This document shows, piece by piece, positions 1 through 11,219 of a stretch of DNA of 64,000 nucleotides. The notes beneath the pieces were generated by a model, which made no database searches, was not told where the DNA came from, and saw nothing but the letters and a program-made list of their open reading frames with translations. Source of the DNA: Roseobacter weihaiensis. Lineage in GTDB: Bacteria > Pseudomonadota > Alphaproteobacteria > Rhodobacterales > Rhodobacteraceae. Positions within the stretch are counted from its first letter, which is position 1. Each line of letters opens with the position of its first letter. The stretch lies in the NCBI RefSeq assembly GCF_020622345.1, contig NZ_JACNMO010000001.1, positions 248,001 through 312,000 on the forward strand, written 5' to 3'. The position numbers were made by a program, and so were the translations under genes.

Positions 1-125
1 GTTGGCGCGTGGTCCGCCATGGCCGTCATATCGCCATCAGCACCCGGTATCTGCACAGCCGTCACCTGCGCAGAGGCCAGCAAGCGCTCCGGCGAGACGA
101 GGTCGAATTGCACTGTATCTGCCAT
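1..125 (-). CDS. atpC: ATP synthase epsilon subunit, N-terminal part (cut by window edge)
   Basis: Only the first 41 codons lie in the window; the gene continues leftwards. The start ATG is at 123-125, preceded on the minus strand by a purine-rich AAGGAGG-type ribosome site. The readable N-terminus begins [13 protein letters not shown] and contains [14 protein letters not shown], the epsilon-subunit beta-sandwich signature region. Epsilon sits on the central stalk of F1 and couples rotation to catalysis and inhibits wasteful hydrolysis. It follows atpD by 12 bases, so it is the last known gene of the atpHAGDC operon. The remainder of the protein cannot be judged. Confidence 0.9.
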   Translation of the reverse strand, partial: MADTVQFDLVSPERLLASAQVTAVQIPGADGDMTAMADHAP

Positions 126-137
126 TCTCAGGCCTCC

Positions 138-2458
<2,321 letters not shown>

Positions 2459-2469
2459 GGGCCTACCTC

Positions 2470-4008
2470 TTAAGCGAAGTCAGAGGCGAATTCGCTGATC
2501 GCTGCTTTGAGCTTATCCGCAGCGTCACCCTTGATCTTGGGATCTTCGTTTGTGATCCACTCAAGAACGTCATTGTGTTTGGTGCGCATGTGGTTGAGCA
2601 AGGCGGCCTCGAAACGGCCCACGTCCTTGACGTCGACCTTGTCGAGGAATCCATTGGTACCCGCAAAGATGACGCAGACGATTTCTGCGTTGGTCAGCGG
2701 CGAATACTGCGGCTGTTTCATCAACTCGGTCAGCCGGGCGCCACGGGCCAGCAACTGCTGGGTGGAGGCATCGAGATCTGAGCCGAACTGCGCAAAGGCC
2801 GCCATTTCACGGTATTGCGCGAGCGACAGTTTTACCGGGCCCGCCACGGAGGACATAGCCGATGTCTGCGCAGAGGAGCCCACGCGGGACACCGACAGAC
2901 CGGTGTTCACAGCCGGACGGATGCCTTGATAGAAAAGCTCGGTTTCAAGGAAGATCTGGCCATCGGTGATGGAGATCACGTTGGTCGGGATGAAGGCAGA
3001 CACGTCGCCGCCTTGCGTTTCGATGATCGGCAGCGCCGTCAGCGAACCGTTGCCCGCGTCATCGCCCAGCTTGGCGGAGCGTTCCAGCAAACGGGAGTGC
3101 AGGTAGAAAACGTCGCCGGGGTAGGCTTCACGGCCCGGCGGGCGGCGTAGCAGCAGCGACATCTGACGATAGGAGACGGCCTGCTTGGAGAGATCGTCGT
3201 AGATGATCAGCGCGTGGCGGCCATTGTCGCGGAAGTGCTCCGCCATTGCGGTCGCGGCGTAAGGCGCGAGGAACTGCATCGGGGCCGGTTCGGAGGCGGT
3301 CGCGGCCACAACGATCGTGTATTTGATCGCGCCTGTTTCTTCGAGCTTTTTGACCAGCTGCGCCACGGTGGAGCGCTTCTGACCGATCGCGACGTAAACG
3401 CAGTAGAGTTTTTTGCTCTCATCATCGCCAGCCGCTTCGTTATAGGACTGCTGGTTGAGGATCGCGTCCAGCGCCACGGCCGTTTTACCGGTCTGGCGGT
3501 CGCCGATGATAAGCTCGCGCTGGCCCCGGCCGATGGGGATCATGGAGTCGACCGCTTTCAGCCCGGTTGCCATGGGTTCGTGCACCGATTTGCGCGGGAT
3601 AATCCCCGGTGCCTTCACATCCGCTTGCGAGGATGTTTTCGTATTGATCGGGCCTTTGCCGTCAATGGGGTTGCCCAGACCGTCCACAACGCGGCCCAAA
3701 AGTTCGTCGCCCGTGGGCACCGATACGATGGAGTTGGTCCGTTTGACCGTGTCGCCTTCCTTGATGTCCCGGTCGGAGCCGAAGATCACCACACCGACGT
3801 TGTCGGATTCGAGGTTCAGCGCCATGCCCTGAATGCCGCCGGGGAATTCGACCATCTCCCCGGCCTGGACGTTGTCCAGACCATAGACGCGCGCAATACC
3901 GTCCCCGACGGAGAGCACGCGGCCCACCTCGGCCACCTCGGCTTCTTGACCGAAATTCTTGATCTGGTCTTTCAGGATCGCAGAAATCTCTGCTGCTTGG
4001 ATACCCAT
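2470..4008 (-). CDS. atpA: F1 ATP synthase alpha subunit
   Basis: 512 residues. The nucleotide-binding loop GDRQTGKT is at residues 169-176, and the family signature [17 protein letters not shown] is present towards the C-terminus. Alpha forms the non-catalytic nucleotide sites alternating with beta in the F1 head. Its ATG directly abuts the atpH stop codon (TAA then ATG, no spacer), which suggests translational coupling. It is followed by atpG after 11 bases. Length and motifs are fully typical. Confidence 0.98.
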   Translation of the reverse strand: MGIQAAEISAILKDQIKNFGQEAEVAEVGRVLSVGDGIARVYGLDNVQAGEMVEFPGGIQGMALNLESDNVGVVIFGSDRDIKEGDTVKRTNSIVSVPTGDELLGRVVDGLGNPIDGKGPINTKTSSQADVKAPGIIPRKSVHEPMATGLKAVDSMIPIGRGQRELIIGDRQTGKTAVALDAILNQQSYNEAAGDDESKKLYCVYVAIGQKRSTVAQLVKKLEETGAIKYTIVVAATASEPAPMQFLAPYAATAMAEHFRDNGRHALIIYDDLSKQAVSYRQMSLLLRRPPGREAYPGDVFYLHSRLLERSAKLGDDAGNGSLTALPIIETQGGDVSAFIPTNVISITDGQIFLETELFYQGIRPAVNTGLSVSRVGSSAQTSAMSSVAGPVKLSLAQYREMAAFAQFGSDLDASTQQLLARGARLTELMKQPQYSPLTNAEIVCVIFAGTNGFLDKVDVKDVGRFEAALLNHMRTKHNDVLEWITNEDPKIKGDAADKLKAAISEFASDFA

Positions 4009-4569
4009 TTATCCGACCTCTTTCATTGCATTCTGGAGGGAATTCAGTTTCGCGCGGATCGACGTGTCGATCATGCGCGAACCTACTTTAACAACAAGAC
4101 CGCCGATGAGGCTTTCATCAACGGTTGCATTCAATGTAACGGTTTTGCCTGTCGAGGCTTTGAGTGTCTTGGCCAATTTATCGGCCTGCGTTTTTGTCAG
4201 CGCCTTGGCGGACACCACATCAGCCGTGACCTCGCCCTTTTCGCCCGCAATAATATCATGCAGGGTCGATATCAGTTGCGGCAGCACGAAAAGACGGCGC
4301 TTCTGCGCCATCAGGTTCAACGTATTTGCGACCGTGTCGCTGAGTTCCATCTTGCCGGCCAGCGCCGAGACGGCCGAGGCCTGTTCCGAGCGGGTGTAGA
4401 TGGGAGAGTTCACCAACCCGCGAAAATCTTCGCTGTCGGCCAGGGCGCTCTGCAGTGCAGCAATATCTGCTTCGAGAGCCGGGATTTCACCACCCTCTTT
4501 GGCGATGCTGTACACTGCGGTTGCGTACCGCGCAGCGATACTTGTGGAGATCGAAGCTGGTTCTGACAC
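4009..4569 (-). CDS. atpH: F1 ATP synthase delta subunit, first gene of the operon
   Basis: 186 residues from the GTG chosen here, giving an N-terminus [19 protein letters not shown] (initiator read as Met). Delta (OSCP-like) joins the F1 head to the peripheral stalk. An earlier in-frame GTG at 4575 would add two residues, but the ribosome site GGAAGG abuts that codon directly, whereas it lies six bases before the GTG at 4569; the downstream codon is therefore preferred. The C-terminal region with [21 protein letters not shown] (split over residues about 145-165) is the conserved delta signature. It is the promoter-proximal gene of atpHAGDC. Confidence 0.95.
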   Translation of the reverse strand: MSEPASISTSIAARYATAVYSIAKEGGEIPALEADIAALQSALADSEDFRGLVNSPIYTRSEQASAVSALAGKMELSDTVANTLNLMAQKRRLFVLPQLISTLHDIIAGEKGEVTADVVSAKALTKTQADKLAKTLKASTGKTVTLNATVDESLIGGLVVKVGSRMIDTSIRAKLNSLQNAMKEVG

Positions 4570-4903
4570 GTCCACCCTTCCGATGTTCAGGCCCCGTTAA
4601 TGCGAAAAGTCGCGTCCGCGGGAATGTTGGCGCGACTTGAATCGAGTCAAGACGTCGAAATCAGCGGTGATGTAGCAGAGAGGTTCGCCGCCCGCAACAC
4701 AGTATAGTGCGTCAATGTGATACGGGGAAAGCTGCAATTTTGGGCACTTTTAGGAAACGGTCGGAAACTCACATTTCAAGGCTCTGCAGGGGCCCGCGGA
4801 TCAGGCTGAGGAATGCTGTCTCGCGCCGGGCACCGTCAAGACGGAGAAGGGTGTATTATAGTGTGCGTGCGGCGAGAGCACGAAGCGCTCGACCGGGCGG
4901 ATA
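4570..4903 (-). promoter_or_regulatory. Intergenic leader/promoter region of the atp operon
   Basis: A 334-base stretch with no supportable gene. It must carry the atpHAGDC promoter on the minus strand. The best -35-like hexamer I see is TTGACT (minus strand, 4650 to 4645), followed after about 17 bases by a poor -10 (ACATTC), so the promoter call is weak; TATACT (minus strand, around 4695) is a second -10 candidate without a convincing -35. The upstream neighbour, a methyltransferase transcribed in the same direction, ends at 4904, and no strong terminator hairpin is visible after it, so read-through is possible. Confidence 0.4.
4607..4638 (-). repeat. Perfect 8-bp inverted repeat in the atp 5' leader
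   Basis: AAGTCGCG at 4607-4614 is matched by CGCGACTT at 4631-4638, separated by 16 bases. In the atp mRNA it would form a GC-rich stem about 35 nucleotides upstream of the atpH start codon. It is not followed by a U-run, so it is not a normal intrinsic terminator; it could protect the 5' end or mark a protein-binding site. The function is unknown. Confidence 0.45.
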
Positions 4904-5638
4904 TCACACCGGCTTTGCCGCGGGTTTCAGCACCCCTACCGGGTTTGTCAGCTTGCTTTCCTGAACCTTGCCCTTTGGCGGGTAAACGAGCTTTGTGGCT
5001 TCCACCATAAATGCGCCCCCCGCCAGAAACGTCGGCATGCGACGACCGATCTTTTCCAGCGCGGGGCCGGATTTCATCCACAGCTTTCTCGACGACGGCA
5101 CTTGATACAATGTCCCAAGATGGCGTTCGGGCAGAAACTGGTGTTTGCGCAACTGTGTCTCGAGCTGGCTTGAGGAATAGGGTCGACCGTAGCCAAAAGG
5201 CGTGCGATCCCGCCGCGCCCAGAGCCCCGCCCGGTTTGGAACAATGAAAAGAGCCCGCCCCCCCGGCCCGAGGACACGCCAGCATTCCTCCAGAAGGTCG
5301 GACGCCCGTTCAGATGTTTCCAACCCATGCAACAGCACCAGCTTGTCCACGTGGCCGGTCTCGATCGGCCAGCTTGTCTCTTCGGTCAGGACCGAGACAT
5401 TCGGCATGCCGGAAGGCCAGGGCATCACCCCCTGCGGGCCGGGCATCAGCGCCATGACGCGCCGGGCATCGCCAAGATAGGGACGCAGCAACGGTGTCGC
5501 AAAGCCAAACCCCACCACGGTCTGGCCCTTTGCTTCGGGCCAGAACTCTCGCATGCGCGACCGCAAGGAGGCCTGTGCAGCCCGCCCCAGCGCGCTGCGG
5601 TAGTAGAAATTTCGCAGATCCTGTACATCCAGGTGCAT
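4904..5638 (-). CDS. Class I SAM-dependent methyltransferase
   Basis: 244 residues from ATG 5638 ([13 protein letters not shown]); an ATG at 5653 would add five residues and neither start has a strong ribosome site. The order of elements fits a methyltransferase-11 type fold: a glycine-poor motif I region [11 protein letters not shown] (about residues 39-49), an acidic stretch [21 protein letters not shown], and [13 protein letters not shown] as motif post-II. The substrate cannot be told. The gene is divergent from gloB with 63 bases between start codons; the methyltransferase/glyoxalase II pairing may share a promoter region. The motif I glycines deviate from the usual GxGxG. Confidence 0.75.
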   Translation of the reverse strand: MHLDVQDLRNFYYRSALGRAAQASLRSRMREFWPEAKGQTVVGFGFATPLLRPYLGDARRVMALMPGPQGVMPWPSGMPNVSVLTEETSWPIETGHVDKLVLLHGLETSERASDLLEECWRVLGPGGRALFIVPNRAGLWARRDRTPFGYGRPYSSSQLETQLRKHQFLPERHLGTLYQVPSSRKLWMKSGPALEKIGRRMPTFLAGGAFMVEATKLVYPPKGKVQESKLTNPVGVLKPAAKPV

Positions 5639-5701
5639 TGCAGCCGGCCCCATGTTCGGTCACTCTGGTGCGTAGTGTTACCAAGCCTGAGGAAAATGAC
5701 C

Positions 5702-6469
5702 ATGCCCGTTGAGATCGTCACCATCCCTTGTCTGTCTGATAACTATGCGTTTTTGCTCCACGACAGTGACGCAGGCAAAACGGCGCTGGTTGATATTCCC
5801 GAGGCCGGCCCAATTCTGCAGGCGCTGGCCGGGCGGGGATGGCGGCTGAACGAGGTCTGGATCACCCACCACCATGACGATCACGTGCAGGGGCTGGGGG
5901 CTGTTCTGCAAGAGCACAAAGCTCTTGTGCGAGGGGCCGCCGCCGATGCGCATCGCCTGCCGGATTTGGATGTTGCCCTCAAAGATGGCGATGCTTTCGA
6001 TTTTGCAGGACATCGCGTGGAGGTCATAGATGTCTCCGGGCACACGAAAGGCCATATTGCCTATTACTGTGCGGCGGCAGGCGCCGTCTTTACCGCCGAT
6101 AGCCTGATGGCGCTGGGATGCGGGCGTCTGTTTGAAGGCACAGCAGCGCAGATGTGGGCCTCGCTCGGCAAGCTCGCCGCACTGCCGCCAGAAACGAAAG
6201 TGTGTTCAGGTCATGAATACACCGCCGCCAACGCTAGATTTGCATTAACCATTGAACCGGATAATCCTGATCTTATATCACGTGGCGAGGCGATCACGGC
6301 CGCGCGTGCCGAGGAAAAGCCGACCGTTCCGTCAACTCTGGCCCTTGAACTTGCAACCAATCCGTTTCTGCGCGCCGCAAACCCCGGAATTCGTTCAAGA
6401 TTAGGGCTGACCACCGCGTCCGACAGCGACGTATTTGCTGAAATCCGCGCCCGAAAGGACGCTTTTTAA
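5702..6469 (+). CDS. gloB: Hydroxyacylglutathione hydrolase (glyoxalase II)
   Basis: 255 residues, the usual size. It is a metallo-beta-lactamase-fold enzyme that hydrolyses S-lactoylglutathione to lactate and glutathione, completing methylglyoxal detoxification in the cytoplasm. The metal motif THHHDDH is at residues 55-61, followed by GHTKGH and the GHEYT glutathione-side motif; the C-terminal helical HAGH domain ends in the usual basic residues. The start at 5702 is preferred over an ATG at 5696 because GAGG lies nine bases before 5702 but only three before 5696. clpA lies downstream on the same strand after 175 bases. Confidence 0.95.
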   Translation: MPVEIVTIPCLSDNYAFLLHDSDAGKTALVDIPEAGPILQALAGRGWRLNEVWITHHHDDHVQGLGAVLQEHKALVRGAAADAHRLPDLDVALKDGDAFDFAGHRVEVIDVSGHTKGHIAYYCAAAGAVFTADSLMALGCGRLFEGTAAQMWASLGKLAALPPETKVCSGHEYTAANARFALTIEPDNPDLISRGEAITAARAEEKPTVPSTLALELATNPFLRAANPGIRSRLGLTTASDSDVFAEIRARKDAF

Positions 6470-6498
6470 CGCCCATATCGTAGTCTTGGCTGTAACGT

Positions 6499-6513
6499 TC
6501 ACACAATTTGTGA
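6499..6513. promoter_or_regulatory. Possible operator: TCACA-N5-TGTGA inverted repeat
   Basis: TCACACAATTTGTGA lies in the gloB-clpA spacer, 131 bases before the clpA start. The half-sites are a perfect 5-bp inverted repeat. The arrangement is the reverse of the CRP consensus (TGTGA-N6-TCACA), so I do not assign it to CRP/FNR. It may be a site for an unidentified regulator of clpA, or chance. Confidence 0.25.
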
Positions 6514-6644
6514 CCTCAAAAATGCAGAAAAAACTTGAAGCCGCGCTACGATCAACCAAACTCTAACACTATGAGGCTATGGTTGGACGAGGAGCTGACA
6601 TCCTTCGGCATCCCCACCGACCCCGATCAGAAGGAGCACGCGAC

Positions 6645-8966
6645 GTGCCTTCATTTTCGACCACACTGGAACAGGCAATCCATTCCGCATTGGCTCTGGC
6701 CAATGCCCGACGACATGAATTTGCAACGCTGGAGCATTTGCTGCTGGCGCTGATCGACGAACCGGATGCGGCCCGCGTCATGAAGGCCTGCAGCGTCGAC
6801 ATCGAAGATTTGCGCACGACGCTGGTCGAATTCGTGGACGAAGACCTGAGCAATCTTGTCACGGATATCGACGGGTCCGAAGCCGTCCCCACCGCAGCCT
6901 TTCAGCGCGTGATCCAACGCGCGGCGATCCATGTGCAGTCTTCCGGCCGCACCGAGGTCACCGGGGCCAATGTGTTGGTGGCAATTTTTGCCGAAAGAGA
7001 GAGCAACGCGGCCTACTTCCTGCAAGAGCAGGACATGACGCGCTATGACGCGGTGAATTTTATCGCCCATGGGGTTGCAAAAGACCCCGCTTACGGTGAA
7101 CAGCGTCCGGTCTCCGGCGCACCAGAGACCGAAGAGGAACCGCAAGGTGTGACGGAAGGCGAGAAAAAAGAGAGCGCGCTGGAGAAATACTGCGTCGACC
7201 TGAACGCCAAGTCGCGTGAAGGGGACATTGATCCGCTGATCGGGCGCGATTCCGAGGTGGAGCGGTGCATTCAGGTGCTTTGCCGTCGCCGCAAGAACAA
7301 CCCTCTGCTGGTCGGGGATCCGGGCGTCGGCAAAACCGCCATCGCCGAGGGTCTCGCGCGCAAGATTGTTGCTGGCGAAACCCCGGAAGTTCTTGCCGAG
7401 ACGACGATATATTCCCTTGATATGGGCGCACTGCTGGCCGGCACGCGCTATCGCGGCGATTTTGAGGAAAGACTGAAGGCTGTGGTCTCCGAGTTGGAAG
7501 ATCACAAAGATGCCGTCCTCTTTATCGATGAGATTCATACCGTGATCGGGGCCGGTGCAACATCCGGGGGGGCCATGGACGCTTCAAACCTGCTCAAACC
7601 TGCCCTGGCGGGCGGTAAGCTGCGCACCATGGGATCAACCACCTACAAGGAGTTCCGCCAGCATTTCGAGAAGGATCGCGCCCTGAGCCGCCGGTTCCAG
7701 AAGATCGATGTGAATGAGCCGTCGGTGGAAGATGCCGTGAAAATCCTGCGGGGTCTGAAACCTTATTTTGAGGATCATCACGCGGTGAAATACACCGCTG
7801 ATGCGATCAAAACCTCCGTCGAACTGGCGTCGCGCTATATCAACGACCGCAAACTGCCTGACAGTGCGATAGATGTGATTGACGAGGCGGGGGCAGCCCA
7901 ACATCTGGTGGTCGCTGCGAAACGGCGCAAGACGATCGGCACAAAAGAAATCGAAAATGTCGTCGCGAAGATCGCCCGCATCCCGCCCAAGAATGTGTCC
8001 AAAGACGATGCAGAGGTGCTCAAGGATCTGGAAGGGTCTCTGAAACGCGTGGTCTTTGGCCAGGACGCCGCAATCGAAGCGCTGTCGTCGGCCATCAAAC
8101 TGGCCCGGGCAGGCCTGCGCGAACCCGAAAAGCCAATTGGGAATTATCTCTTTGCAGGCCCCACCGGGGTTGGCAAAACCGAGGTGGCAAAACAGCTTGC
8201 CGATACGCTTGGGGTGGAGTTGTTGCGGTTTGACATGTCTGAATACATGGAAAAGCATGCCGTTTCTCGCCTGATCGGCGCGCCTCCCGGCTACGTCGGA
8301 TTTGATCAGGGCGGCATGCTGACAGATGGTGTGGACCAACATCCGCATTGCGTACTGCTGCTGGACGAGATGGAGAAAGCGCACCCGGACGTCTACAACA
8401 TCCTGTTGCAGGTGATGGACCACGGCAAGCTGACGGACCACAACGGGCGCACAGTGGATTTCCGCAATGTGGTGCTGATCATGACCTCCAACGCAGGCGC
8501 TGCTGAACAGGCCAAGGAAGCCATCGGGTTTGGCCGTGACCGTCGCGAAGGCGAGGATACGGCGGCCATCGAGCGCACATTTACACCTGAATTCCGCAAC
8601 CGTCTGGACTCGGTCATCAGTTTTGCACCTCTGCCGAAGGAAGTCATTCTGCGCGTTGTCGAAAAGTTTGTTTTGCAGCTTGAAGCGCAACTCATGGATC
8701 GCAATGTCACAATTGAGCTGACCAAGCCCGCAGCCGAATGGCTGGCGGACAAGGGCTATGACAGCAAGATGGGCGCGCGTCCGCTGGGTCGTGTGATACA
8801 AGAGCATATCAAAAAGCCTCTCGCCGAAGACTTGCTCTTTGGCAAGCTGGCCAAGGGCGGTGTGGTGAAGGTTGGCGTCAAAGCCGGAAACATCGATCTC
8901 AAAATCGAAGGGCCTGATAATCCGCGTCTGTCCGGAGACAAGCCGCCACTCCTGACGGCAGAGTAA
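6645..8966 (+). CDS. clpA: ATP-dependent Clp protease ATP-binding subunit ClpA
   Basis: 773 residues from GTG 6645, which follows AAGGAG after eight bases; longer upstream reading lacks a ribosome site. Layout: N-terminal double Clp repeat (1-150, [20 protein letters not shown]), AAA1 with Walker A GDPGVGKT at 224-231 and Walker [13 protein letters not shown]2 with Walker A GPTGVGKT at 505-512 and VLLLDEMEK, then the C-terminal D2 small domain. AAIGFG-like context AKEAIGFG supplies the IGF tripeptide that docks on ClpP. ClpA unfolds N-degron and other substrates for ClpP. No clpS gene is next to it, although ClpS-clpA pairing is common. Confidence 0.97.
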   Translation: MPSFSTTLEQAIHSALALANARRHEFATLEHLLLALIDEPDAARVMKACSVDIEDLRTTLVEFVDEDLSNLVTDIDGSEAVPTAAFQRVIQRAAIHVQSSGRTEVTGANVLVAIFAERESNAAYFLQEQDMTRYDAVNFIAHGVAKDPAYGEQRPVSGAPETEEEPQGVTEGEKKESALEKYCVDLNAKSREGDIDPLIGRDSEVERCIQVLCRRRKNNPLLVGDPGVGKTAIAEGLARKIVAGETPEVLAETTIYSLDMGALLAGTRYRGDFEERLKAVVSELEDHKDAVLFIDEIHTVIGAGATSGGAMDASNLLKPALAGGKLRTMGSTTYKEFRQHFEKDRALSRRFQKIDVNEPSVEDAVKILRGLKPYFEDHHAVKYTADAIKTSVELASRYINDRKLPDSAIDVIDEAGAAQHLVVAAKRRKTIGTKEIENVVAKIARIPPKNVSKDDAEVLKDLEGSLKRVVFGQDAAIEALSSAIKLARAGLREPEKPIGNYLFAGPTGVGKTEVAKQLADTLGVELLRFDMSEYMEKHAVSRLIGAPPGYVGFDQGGMLTDGVDQHPHCVLLLDEMEKAHPDVYNILLQVMDHGKLTDHNGRTVDFRNVVLIMTSNAGAAEQAKEAIGFGRDRREGEDTAAIERTFTPEFRNRLDSVISFAPLPKEVILRVVEKFVLQLEAQLMDRNVTIELTKPAAEWLADKGYDSKMGARPLGRVIQEHIKKPLAEDLLFGKLAKGGVVKVGVKAGNIDLKIEGPDNPRLSGDKPPLLTAE

Positions 8967-9005
8967 CAAATGCTGACCACATCAATCGTATAGTTTAATG
9001 CTTAC

Positions 9006-9029
9006 CCCCTGCCGGGCATCTGGCAGGGG
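9006..9029 (+). terminator. Probable intrinsic terminator of clpA
   Basis: CCCCTGCC (9006-9013) and GGCAGGGG (9022-9029) form a perfect 8-bp GC-rich stem with an 8-base loop, 40 bases after the clpA stop. The tract after it (TCTTGCATT) is only modestly T-rich, so termination strength is uncertain. It could also act for the converging gene at 9243. Confidence 0.6.
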
Positions 9030-9242
9030 TCTTGCATTAGAGGTACCCGATCTTCGGGCGCGATGATTTTACCTCATGTGCTCTGCCGCTCCCCGGAAGC
9101 AAGCGACCCCGTCAGAGGCTTCAAAGGCGAAAAGCGCCGGCAAGATAGACGCCTGCCAAGCAGAAACAGGCGCCGCAACGACGGTGCTTCCACAGCGTTC
9201 CGATAAAACAACAAAACCACCGGCAAAGAGGAAAGGCCTATC

Positions 9243-11219
9243 TCAGCGCTCGGTGAATTTCAGCTCAATTCGACGATTTTGCGCACGCGCTTCAGGGGTA
9301 TTGCCCAAAGCGACCGGCTGATACTGCCCGAAACCATTTGCGGACAGGCGCTGCGGCGGAATACCCAAGGCATCCACCATGTATTTCACCACCGACAGCG
9401 CCCGGCCCTGGCTCAGCGCCCAGTTATCGGCAAATTGACCTGCACCAGAGAGGGGCAGATCATCGGTATGCCCATCCACGCGAATGATCCAATCGATTTC
9501 CGGTGGAATTTCATCCACCACGCTCGAAATGATCTCGGCCACCTTGCCGATCTCCTCGCGCCCCTCCGCCGATAGATCCGCCCGCGCCGGCTCAAACAGC
9601 ACTTCGGACGAGAAGACGAACCGATCTCCCTCGATGCGCACCCCTTCCTGCCGCCCCAGAACATCGCGCAGGCGGCCGAAAAACTCTGATCTATATTGCT
9701 CAAGATCTTTTGTTTCCTGGGTCAGCCGTTCCGCCTCTGCCGCCAGACGCGCGGCTTCTTCTTCCAGCCTGATGCGCTCCGCCTCTTCAAGCTGGGCGCG
9801 ACGGCGTTCCTCAGCCGCAACCCGCGCAAGCGCCGTGTTCAACTCCGATCCAAGCGATTGCAGCTGCACCTGCTGGGCAGCATCGCGGTCGCGGGCATCA
9901 TCCAGCAAAGCCTGTAAATCCCCCAATTGCGCCCGCAGCGCAGCAACTTGCTGATTGAGCAACTCGGTCTGACGCTGTGCTGCGGCACTGTTTTCTTCCT
10001 CTTCGGCCAAGGCGTTCCGCGCTTGCGCCAAAAGAGCCGCCCGCCGCTGCGCTTCTGTCGATGTGTCTTCGGCAAGAATCTCTGCGGCGCGTTGGGCGGC
10101 AAGGGCATTGGCCAGTTGCGTGCGCAATGTTGCATCATTCTGCGCCTCCTCAGCCAACGTCTGGACCTGAGCTTCGGCCGCCGCCCGCGCGGCGGCCTCC
10201 AAGGCCGCGCGGGCCTGTGCTTCATCAAGGTCCGCCAGCACTGCGCTCAGACGCGCGGCCATTTCCTCCTGACGCGCCTCCAGGGCTGCGAGCGCGGTTT
10301 GCGCAGTCTCGCCCTCAGCAACCTGGCCTTCAAGGCGACCTATTTCCAACAGGGCCGCTGCCAAAGCCGTGTCGAGCTCAGCCTCTGCAGCACGCGCCGC
10401 GGCCAACAACGTCAGTGTATCCTCCGCCTCCTGGCGTTGCCGCTCAAGCGCCAAGGTCATCGCCGTCAGCTCCGCGTCAGCGTCCTGAAGGCGCGCGCGC
10501 AAAAGCTCTGCCGCGGCGGCCTCTGTCAAGCGGGCGGCTTCTTCGGCGCTGAGGGCTTGCTGTGTTTCGTCCAACTGACCGCTCAAGGTCTCGATCCGGC
10601 CCTGCGCATCCGCGTTGCGGGCGCGCAAGTCGGCCACCAATGCGTCCAGCGCTTCGCGACGGGCCGCTGCAAGACGGGCCGCCTCGGCCTGTGCGTCAAC
10701 CTCCTGACGCGCGGCGGCAAGCGCAAGGTTCAACGCCTCACGCTCTTCCATCAACTCGGCCTGGGCGGTCTCCAGCGCCTGCTGGGTTTCTTCAAGCGAG
10801 GTGATGGTACCCAAGGCCCTGTCGCGTTCCGAGATCAAGGCGGCGACCTGTGCTTCAAAGCCCGTGATCCGGGTTTCCGCTTCGGACAGAGCCTCGGCCT
10901 GAGCATTCCGTGCGGCAGTCAGTGCCGCGATACGCGCCTCGGCATCCGTCAAGGTGGCGTCCAGCTCCCCGACACGGGTGCGCAACCGGTCGCTGGTCTG
11001 CTCTTCCAGACCCAGGGCTTCGGCCAGGGCGGCCACCTCGCCCGCAAGCTGATCCAACTGTGTCTCCTGCCCCGTGATCCGCTCAGTCAGCACGAATTGC
11101 ACGATCATAAAGATCGTCAGCACAAACATCAGCACCAGCAACAGGCCGGTCATCGCATCGACGAAACCGGGCCAGATAGAGGCCTGAAACCGCGTACCTG
11201 TGCGTCGCGACAGCGCCAT
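9243..11219 (-). CDS. MotB/OmpA-family stator-like protein with giant periplasmic coiled coil
   Basis: 658 residues in three parts. Residues about 17-45 are a single membrane helix beginning WPGFVDAMTGLLLVL; Asp21 sits where MotB carries its essential proton-binding aspartate (the ADFMT motif). Residues about 46-510 are almost unbroken Ala/Glu/Gln/Arg-rich heptads, predicting a coiled coil of several hundred residues in the periplasm. Residues about 520-658 are an OmpA/MotB peptidoglycan-binding domain (VDGHTDDLPL ... NRRIELKF). Flagellar MotB is about 300 residues, so the linker is greatly enlarged. The start codon overlaps the stop of the MotA-like partner by one base (TGATG), so the two are translationally coupled. 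Its role is unknown; a proton-driven envelope machine is the best inference. Confidence 0.85.
   Translation of the reverse strand: MALSRRTGTRFQASIWPGFVDAMTGLLLVLMFVLTIFMIVQFVLTERITGQETQLDQLAGEVAALAEALGLEEQTSDRLRTRVGELDATLTDAEARIAALTAARNAQAEALSEAETRITGFEAQVAALISERDRALGTITSLEETQQALETAQAELMEEREALNLALAAARQEVDAQAEAARLAAARREALDALVADLRARNADAQGRIETLSGQLDETQQALSAEEAARLTEAAAAELLRARLQDADAELTAMTLALERQRQEAEDTLTLLAAARAAEAELDTALAAALLEIGRLEGQVAEGETAQTALAALEARQEEMAARLSAVLADLDEAQARAALEAAARAAAEAQVQTLAEEAQNDATLRTQLANALAAQRAAEILAEDTSTEAQRRAALLAQARNALAEEEENSAAAQRQTELLNQQVAALRAQLGDLQALLDDARDRDAAQQVQLQSLGSELNTALARVAAEERRRAQLEEAERIRLEEEAARLAAEAERLTQETKDLEQYRSEFFGRLRDVLGRQEGVRIEGDRFVFSSEVLFEPARADLSAEGREEIGKVAEIISSVVDEIPPEIDWIIRVDGHTDDLPLSGAGQFADNWALSQGRALSVVKYMVDALGIPPQRLSANGFGQYQPVALGNTPEARAQNRRIELKFTER

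Noticed and set aside
6499-6513. CRP/FNR site upstream of clpA
   Set aside because: The half-sites are inverted relative to the consensus and spaced by five, so the match is to a different or chance palindrome.
9076-9321. Plus-strand open frame of 81 codons after the clpA terminator
   Set aside because: It runs into the minus-strand MotB-like gene, lacks a good ribosome site, and its composition is that of non-coding DNA.
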